Positions 59,412 through 64,000 of a DNA stretch of 64,000 nucleotides are shown one piece after another; the stretch's first letter is position 1, and every line of letters starts with the position of its first letter. Position numbers and translations under genes: made by a program. Source of the stretch: Actinoallomurus iriomotensis (lineage in GTDB: Bacteria; Actinomycetota; Actinomycetes; Streptosporangiales; Streptosporangiaceae). The DNA is taken from the NCBI RefSeq assembly GCF_030269445.1, contig NZ_BSTJ01000002.1, positions 496,001-560,000 on the forward strand. The letters run 5' to 3'. The notes beneath the pieces are model-generated. The model saw only the letters and a program-made list of their open reading frames with translations. It searched no databases and was not told the origin of the DNA.

Positions 59412-60700
59412 GATGAGGTACTCCCAGAGTCTCGCAGCGTCGGGCTGATCATCGCATTGTCGAGCGCCGAGGCGGGTCCCATCGGACGCGCCACCCGGAG
59501 CTCGACGGCGTGCGCTCCGGGCTGAGCCGTCAGGCGGACGTCGAGCGACAGCTCACCACCGGCCCGGGCGGCCGCGACGGGACGCTCGGCGAGCGGCCGG
59601 CCGTCGGCGCCGAGGACCCGGCAGAGCACGTCGCCGTCGGCGAATGTGGCGTAGCCGCCGGTGAGCCGTAGGCCGGTGGCGGTGTTCTCCGCGGTCAGGT
59701 CTCGCAACACGACGCCCGCCGGGCGGACGCGGCGCGGCGTACCGGCACTGCGGCAGACCGACAGCCGTACGGTCAGCTCGGTGTGCTCGCCGGGTGCGAG
59801 GTCCGCGAGCCGGCCCACCACCTCGCTCTCCAGGATTCGGGCGGTGGGTCGCAGGCCGCCGAGCGACTCGATGCCCCGCTCCTGCGGGCACTCCAGCCAC
59901 ACCTCGGCGCGCGCCCCGTCGTCGGGGTAAAGCCCGGCCGGGTCGACGGCGAAGTGCTGGGTGACGGTGTACCCGCCACTGACCGTGGCGAGCCAGCCCG
60001 ACGCCCCGGGCAGCGCCAGCTTGCCGACCACGTCCTGGCCTTCGACGCGGGCGACGCCGGCGTCGACCGTCCACGCCGGCAGGCCGGTGCCGGCGAGCAG
60101 CCCGCGGACCGGTGCCGCGCTGTCGTCCACCCCGGCGAACCAGCCGTCGCCGGCCACCGGCCCGGGCAGTTGGAGCACGTTCCACGGCGCCCATCGCACC
60201 GGGCGACCACCGGTGTTGACCAGCCGGTGGGTGACCGTGACCGTGCTGGTGCCGGTCTCGACGTCGACCTCCCGTACGACGGTCAGGCCGCTGCGCGGAT
60301 CGGCGTCGCTGGTCATGGTGAGCCGGGCGCGCCCGCCGTACTCGGCGACCGTCCAGCCGTAGGGGCCGGAATCCAGCACGGGGTCGGGCGGGCCGGCCCA
60401 CTGCCCGGGGCCGTCCCAGCCCTGCGGCGCCGGCCAGGTCTTGTCGCCGCCGTAGTTGCGCCAGGTGGCCATCGTGCCGTCGGGCTCCGGGCCGTGGTCG
60501 GGCCGGCGGTGCAGGCGTTCGTCGAGCAGCGCGTCGTTGCGGTAGAGCACCTCGCGGCCGGCGAGGCGGAGCGCGAGAACGCGTCCGCCCAGCGCGGGCA
60601 CCGCGCCCAGCTCGATCGCTCCCGCGCGCAGCCAGACGACCTCGTCGGGTCCGGACGTGTCGGCGCTGACCTCGACGGACCCTGATGGGACGTCAGTCAT
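59408..60700 (-). CDS. Aldose-1-epimerase-like (DUF4380-type) protein
   Basis: 430 residues. A galactose-mutarotase-like beta-sandwich is indicated by IELGAVPALGGRVLALRLAG, then WRNYGGDKTWPAPQGWDGPG, LTVVREVDVETGTSTVTVTH and VRWAPWNVLQLPGP. The GGDKTWPAPQ motif is typical of this uncharacterised family, often seen with sugar catabolic genes. It probably interconverts sugar anomers for the dehydrogenase. A C-terminal beta domain (about residues 310-420) has no assignment. Confidence 0.75.
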   Translation of the reverse strand: MTDVPSGSVEVSADTSGPDEVVWLRAGAIELGAVPALGGRVLALRLAGREVLYRNDALLDERLHRRPDHGPEPDGTMATWRNYGGDKTWPAPQGWDGPGQWAGPPDPVLDSGPYGWTVAEYGGRARLTMTSDADPRSGLTVVREVDVETGTSTVTVTHRLVNTGGRPVRWAPWNVLQLPGPVAGDGWFAGVDDSAAPVRGLLAGTGLPAWTVDAGVARVEGQDVVGKLALPGASGWLATVSGGYTVTQHFAVDPAGLYPDDGARAEVWLECPQERGIESLGGLRPTARILESEVVGRLADLAPGEHTELTVRLSVCRSAGTPRRVRPAGVVLRDLTAENTATGLRLTGGYATFADGDVLCRVLGADGRPLAERPVAAARAGGELSLDVRLTAQPGAHAVELRVARPMGPASALDNAMISPTLRDSGSTSS

Positions 60701-61772
60701 GAGCTTGGTACCCCGGGATCAGCACGACCTTGCCGCGGCTCTCCCCCGCCGCGAGCCGGTACGCGTCGTCCGCCTGGTCGAGGTCGAACCGGTCGCTGAC
60801 GACGGTCTCCGGACGCAGGCCCCAGCGCACCAGGTCGGCGGTGATCTGCTCCATCCCCTGCACCGAGGTGACCCACGACGCGTACAGCGTGAGCTGCTTG
60901 TGCAGCAGGGCGTCGGACACCTCGGTCTCCAGCGTCCCGCCCTCACCGACCAGTGACACCCGGCCCCACTCGGCCGCCGACTCGATCGCGGTGCCGCGAC
61001 CGGCCCGGCTGCCCGAGCAGTCGATGACGGCCTGGGCGCCGACTCCAGAGGTCACCTGGGCGACCGACTCGGCGGCGTCGTCCGGGTGGGCGGTCGCGTC
61101 GAACAGCTTCAGGCCGTCGGCCCAGCCGCGCCGGACGGCGCTGGGCTCGATGCCGATGACACGCCGCGCGCCCATGCCCCGGGCGATCATTCCCGCGGCC
61201 AGGCCGACCGGGCCGAGCCCCACCACGACCACGTCGTCGGCACCCGCTACGCCCAGCCGGTGCAGCCCCTCGTACGCGGTGCCGAACCCGCAGGCGATCA
61301 GCGCGCCGTCGACGAACGACAGCTCGTCGGGAAGCGCGATCGCGGTGCGTTCGTCCACCAGGATGTAGTCGGCGTGGCCGCCGTCGCGCTGCCAGCCGTA
61401 GGCCGCGCGGGTCGGCCCGGTACAGCTGATCATCCAGCCGCCCCGGCAGTTGTGGCATACCCCGCACCCGACGATGTGGTACGCCAGGATCCGGTCGCCG
61501 GCGCCGAAGCGCCGCGTCCGCGGGCCGGCGGCGACGACGGTCCCGGCGGGCTCGTGCCCGGCCACCACGCCGCGGTACGCGGCGCCCTCCTCACCGCGAT
61601 GGCCCTTGTAGCCGCGATAGATATAGCCGATGTCGCTGCCGCAGATGCCGGACGCGCCGACACGTACCAGCAGTTCGCCCGGGCCCGGCTCGGGGACCTC
61701 GACGTCGCGGACGACCGCGGTGGAGTCGCCGGGTAGGTAAACGCCGCGCATGCGCTGCGGGATGTCGGACAT
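60693..61772 (-). CDS. Zinc-dependent sugar/polyol dehydrogenase (medium-chain)
   Basis: 359 residues from ATG 61772; a GTG two codons earlier is possible. The catalytic zinc site is GASGICGSD and VVAGHEPAGTV. Structural zinc is bound in CGVCHNCRGGWMISC. The nucleotide site is VVVGLGPVGLAAGMIARG followed by IGIEPS, which suggests NAD. It resembles threonine/sorbitol dehydrogenases. In this operon it may oxidise galactose, galactitol or a related sugar, in parallel with or instead of the SDR. Confidence 0.87.
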   Translation of the reverse strand: MSDIPQRMRGVYLPGDSTAVVRDVEVPEPGPGELLVRVGASGICGSDIGYIYRGYKGHRGEEGAAYRGVVAGHEPAGTVVAAGPRTRRFGAGDRILAYHIVGCGVCHNCRGGWMISCTGPTRAAYGWQRDGGHADYILVDERTAIALPDELSFVDGALIACGFGTAYEGLHRLGVAGADDVVVVGLGPVGLAAGMIARGMGARRVIGIEPSAVRRGWADGLKLFDATAHPDDAAESVAQVTSGVGAQAVIDCSGSRAGRGTAIESAAEWGRVSLVGEGGTLETEVSDALLHKQLTLYASWVTSVQGMEQITADLVRWGLRPETVVSDRFDLDQADDAYRLAAGESRGKVVLIPGYQAHD

Positions 61773-61809
61773 GGTCACACTTTCAAGTCGAGGTTGATGG
61801 TGGCTGTCG

Positions 61810-62817
61810 TCAGGAGGTCAATCGGTTGCGACGGCCGAGCAGGACGTTGACCAGCACGGCGAGCACGATGATGACGCCGCGAACCACGTCCTGGAGGAAC
61901 TGGTTGACGCCCAGCAGGACCAGGCCGTTGCCGATCAGCGTGATGAAGATGACGCCCAGAGCGGTGGCCAGGATCGATCCCGAACCGCCGGCCAGCGCCG
62001 TGCCGCCGATGACGACCGCCGCGATGACGTCGAACTCGAGGCCCATCGCCGCCCCGCCGTTGCCCGAGCCGAGGCGGGCGGCGAGCAGCACACCGGTGAT
62101 GGCGGCGAGAAGGCCGTTCACGGCGAACAGCGAGATCCGGATCCGCTTGACGGCGATGCCGGCCAGTTCGGCGGCGCGGGGGTTGCCTCCCAGCGCGTAG
62201 ACCGCTCGGCCGTACGGCGTCTTCAGGGCGATGACGAGGAAGACGACCAGGAGCAGGATCATCACCACGGCGGGGGTCGGTACGCCGGCCACGGATCCGG
62301 CCAGGAAGTCGAAGAACCCCGAGTCCGGCAGCGGGACCGGCAACGCGTTGCTGATGAACTGGGCGAGACCGCGCAGCGCGCTGTACACGCCCAGCGTGGC
62401 GATGAAGGCCGGGACGTTGTACTGCGCCCGTAGGAAGCCGGCGAACGCGCCGATGGCGCTGCCGATCACCAGCGTCAGGACGACCGCCAGCGGCACTCCG
62501 AGTCCCCAGGCCGTCGCGCCCTTGGCCACCATCACCGACCCGAACGCCACCGCCGGGCCGATCGAGATGTCGATGTCACCGGCGATGATGACCAGGGTCA
62601 TGCCCCAGGCGGCGATGCCGATCTGTGCGGCGTCGCGCAGGATGCCCAGTTGGTTGCCGCTGGTGAGGAAGCCGCCCGCCTTCGTGCCCAGCACGATGTA
62701 CAACACGATGATGGCGGCGAGCAGGCCGAGCTCGTTGACGCCTCGGCTCAGTCTCATCCGGCGTACCTGTCGCTGCGCATCGACGGTCGCCGTTTGGGTC
62801 TGCACGGTCGAACTCAC
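61810..62817 (-). CDS. Sugar ABC transporter permease (CUT2, RbsC-like)
   Basis: 335 residues, GTG overlapping the ATPase stop (GTGA). About ten membrane helices. The family motif region is GDIDISIGPAVAFGSVMVAKG, followed by YALGGNPRAAELAGIAVKRIR and FDVIAAVVIGGTALAGGSGS. This is the single-permease CUT2 design used for galactose, ribose and xylose. The periplasmic binding protein is not in the window and probably lies beyond the right edge. Confidence 0.92.
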   Translation of the reverse strand: MSSTVQTQTATVDAQRQVRRMRLSRGVNELGLLAAIIVLYIVLGTKAGGFLTSGNQLGILRDAAQIGIAAWGMTLVIIAGDIDISIGPAVAFGSVMVAKGATAWGLGVPLAVVLTLVIGSAIGAFAGFLRAQYNVPAFIATLGVYSALRGLAQFISNALPVPLPDSGFFDFLAGSVAGVPTPAVVMILLLVVFLVIALKTPYGRAVYALGGNPRAAELAGIAVKRIRISLFAVNGLLAAITGVLLAARLGSGNGGAAMGLEFDVIAAVVIGGTALAGGSGSILATALGVIFITLIGNGLVLLGVNQFLQDVVRGVIIVLAVLVNVLLGRRNRLTS

Positions 62818-64000
62818 TCTGACTCCCCGGTGGTGGACGCGGCCGCGCTCCCGGTGCCGTCGGCCAGGGTGGCGGCGAAGATTGCCGATTCGGTGATGTC
62901 GGCGCCGGTCAGCTCCGTGGCGATCGCACCGTCGCGCAGTACGACGACGCGGCTGCAGACCAGCGGCAGTTCCTCGAGCTCGTTCGAGACGAACACGATG
63001 CTGACGCCGTCGTCGGCCAGTTTGCGCACCAGGTCGTAGATCTGGGCTTTGGCCTGCACGTCGACGCCGCGGGTCGGCTCGTCGAGCAGTAGCACGCGAC
63101 TGCCGCGGTGCAGCCACCGGGCGATCACGGCCTTCTGCTGGTTGCCGCCCGACAGCGCGCCGATCGGCACGCCGACGTCCGGGGTGCGGACCGACAGCGC
63201 GGACACCAGCTTCGCGGCCGCCGCGCGCTGACGCCCGGTGGACAGCAGCGGTCCCCGGCGCACCGAGCCGCGATCGGCGAGGACGATGTTCTCGTCGACG
63301 CCGAGCAGCGGGACGATGCCGTCGGTCTTGCGCTCCTCCGGTGTGAGCCCGACGCCGCGACGGATCATGTCCCGGATCGACCAGCGGCGAAGCTCCTCAC
63401 CGAAGACCGTGAGGGTGCCGGACGCGGGCGGCAGGAGCCCGGCGATCGACCGGAGCAGTTCGCTACGGCCCGATCCCAGCACGCCGGCGATGCCGAGGAT
63501 CTCCCCCTCATGCACGTCGAAGCTGACGTCGCGCACCTTCGGCGGCACCGAGAGTTCGCGTACCGACAGGACGACCGGCCGGTCCGTCGCCGGCGCGGAC
63601 GTGTGGCGTGCCGTCGCCTCGGTGGCGCTCGCGGCGTCGCCGAGCATCAATGAGACGATTTCGTCGCTGCTGGCGCCCTTGGTGTTCACGGTCTCGACGA
63701 GGCGGCCGTCGCGCATGACCGAGGCGGAGTGCGCGATCTGCCTGATCTCGTTGAGCCGGTGGCTGACGTAGATGATGGCCACGCCCGTCGCGGCGATCCG
63801 GGTCACCGCCTGAAGCACCACGTCGACCGCCGCGGCGGCCAGCGAACTCGTCGGCTCATCGAGGATCAGCAGTTTCGGCGATCCGCGAAGAGCCCGCGCG
63901 ATCTCCACCATCTGCTGCTCGGCCACGGGCAGCGCTCCCACGGGCATGCCCGGGTCGACCTTCACGCCGAGTTCCACCAGCGCGGCGTCCGCGGCGTCCT
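62814..64000 (-). CDS. Sugar ABC transporter ATPase (CUT2, RbsA/MglA-like), 5' end outside window
   Basis: Partial: 395 residues are visible and the frame is open to the right edge. The end of the first ATPase half shows VAEQQMVEIARAL with LLILDEPTSSLA. The second half has EGEILGIAGVLGSGRSELLRSI (a degenerate P-loop, usual for CUT2), PEERKTDGIVP, LSGGNQQKAVIARWL and LLLDEPTRGVDV. The tandem-ATPase fusion energises the RbsC-like permease. The missing N-terminal ~110 residues would hold the first Walker A. Confidence 0.92.
   Translation of the reverse strand, partial: DAADAALVELGVKVDPGMPVGALPVAEQQMVEIARALRGSPKLLILDEPTSSLAAAAVDVVLQAVTRIAATGVAIIYVSHRLNEIRQIAHSASVMRDGRLVETVNTKGASSDEIVSLMLGDAASATEATARHTSAPATDRPVVLSVRELSVPPKVRDVSFDVHEGEILGIAGVLGSGRSELLRSIAGLLPPASGTLTVFGEELRRWSIRDMIRRGVGLTPEERKTDGIVPLLGVDENIVLADRGSVRRGPLLSTGRQRAAAAKLVSALSVRTPDVGVPIGALSGGNQQKAVIARWLHRGSRVLLLDEPTRGVDVQAKAQIYDLVRKLADDGVSIVFVSNELEELPLVCSRVVVLRDGAIATELTGADITESAIFAATLADGTGSAAASTTGESE

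Noticed and set aside
1-64000. tRNA, rRNA, CRISPR, insertion-sequence or phage signatures
   Set aside because: I looked for TPsiC-like GGTTCGA arms in cloverleaf context, regularly spaced repeats and transposase or integrase motifs and saw none that held up. A small RNA gene could still be missed without a covariance search.

Overview
The window reads as a high-GC Actinomycetota chromosome. Codon third positions are almost all G or C, GTG and TTG starts are common, gene pairs overlap as ATGA or GTGA, and secreted CBM2 polysaccharidases, a sortase-anchored protein, Tat substrates and a sugar importer without its own ATPase are present. A Streptosporangiales-type soil organism is plausible, but the sequence alone does not fix the genus. 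I saw no rRNA, tRNA, CRISPR array, transposase or integrase.

Region 1 (1-10.7 kb, + strand) is the 3' part of a secondary-lipid cluster built on PUFA-synthase machinery. It holds the C-terminal dehydratase of a PfaC-like megasynthase (cut by the left edge), a PfaD enoyl reductase, a thioesterase, a 1139-residue protein, a PfaB-like acyltransferase, a zinc alcohol dehydrogenase and a SnoaL-like protein. The 1139-residue protein joins a catalase-fold haem domain, a flavin domain resembling the linoleate isomerase PAI, and an acyl carrier protein. All seven genes overlap or nearly abut. I infer that a polyene made by the synthase is oxidised and isomerised while carrier-bound, then released. This is the best candidate for an undescribed system in the window. 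A secreted GH15-like glycosidase follows.

Region 2 (12.4-23.1 kb, - strand) is an eight-gene catabolic operon with a TetR gene at its end. It encodes a meta-cleavage hydrolase, an extradiol dioxygenase, an SDR, an isochorismatase-type hydrolase, a second alpha/beta hydrolase, a flavin monooxygenase, and the two subunits of a hydantoinase/acetone-carboxylase-type enzyme. It looks like degradation of an aromatic compound through ring hydroxylation, meta cleavage and an ATP-dependent carboxylation or hydrolysis.

Region 3 (23.2-34.5 kb) is a mixed stretch: an aminoglycoside-phosphotransferase-family gene with an internal deletion, a GH10 xylanase and an AA10 LPMO (both with CBM2), a LuxR-regulator remnant, an MmcQ-like gene, a large LPFTG-anchored surface protein, an anchored hypothetical protein, a divergent beta-helix lipoprotein/DyP peroxidase pair, and an XRE/MmyB regulator.

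Region 4 (34.6-44.3 kb) handles sugar acids. It has a KDG kinase and KDPG aldolase pair, a DapA-family aldolase with an enolase-superfamily dehydratase, a divergent IclR regulator, and a + strand operon of NAD epimerase, sugar-binding protein, two permeases and an SDR.

Region 5 (44.4-55.2 kb) encodes surface and signalling proteins: a secreted phosphodiester-glycosidase/metallophosphoesterase, a GT-C-type membrane protein, an unknown protein, a membrane-tethered beta-propeller and an orphan CHASE3/HAMP/GAF sensor kinase.

Region 6 (55.2-64 kb, - strand) is a nine-gene operon, cut by the right edge, that reads as uptake and oxidative (De Ley-Doudoroff) breakdown of galactose: ABC ATPase and permease, zinc dehydrogenase, mutarotase-like protein, SDR, GntR regulator, galactonate dehydratase, aldolase and kinase. 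Its kinase and aldolase are paralogues of the Region 4 pair.
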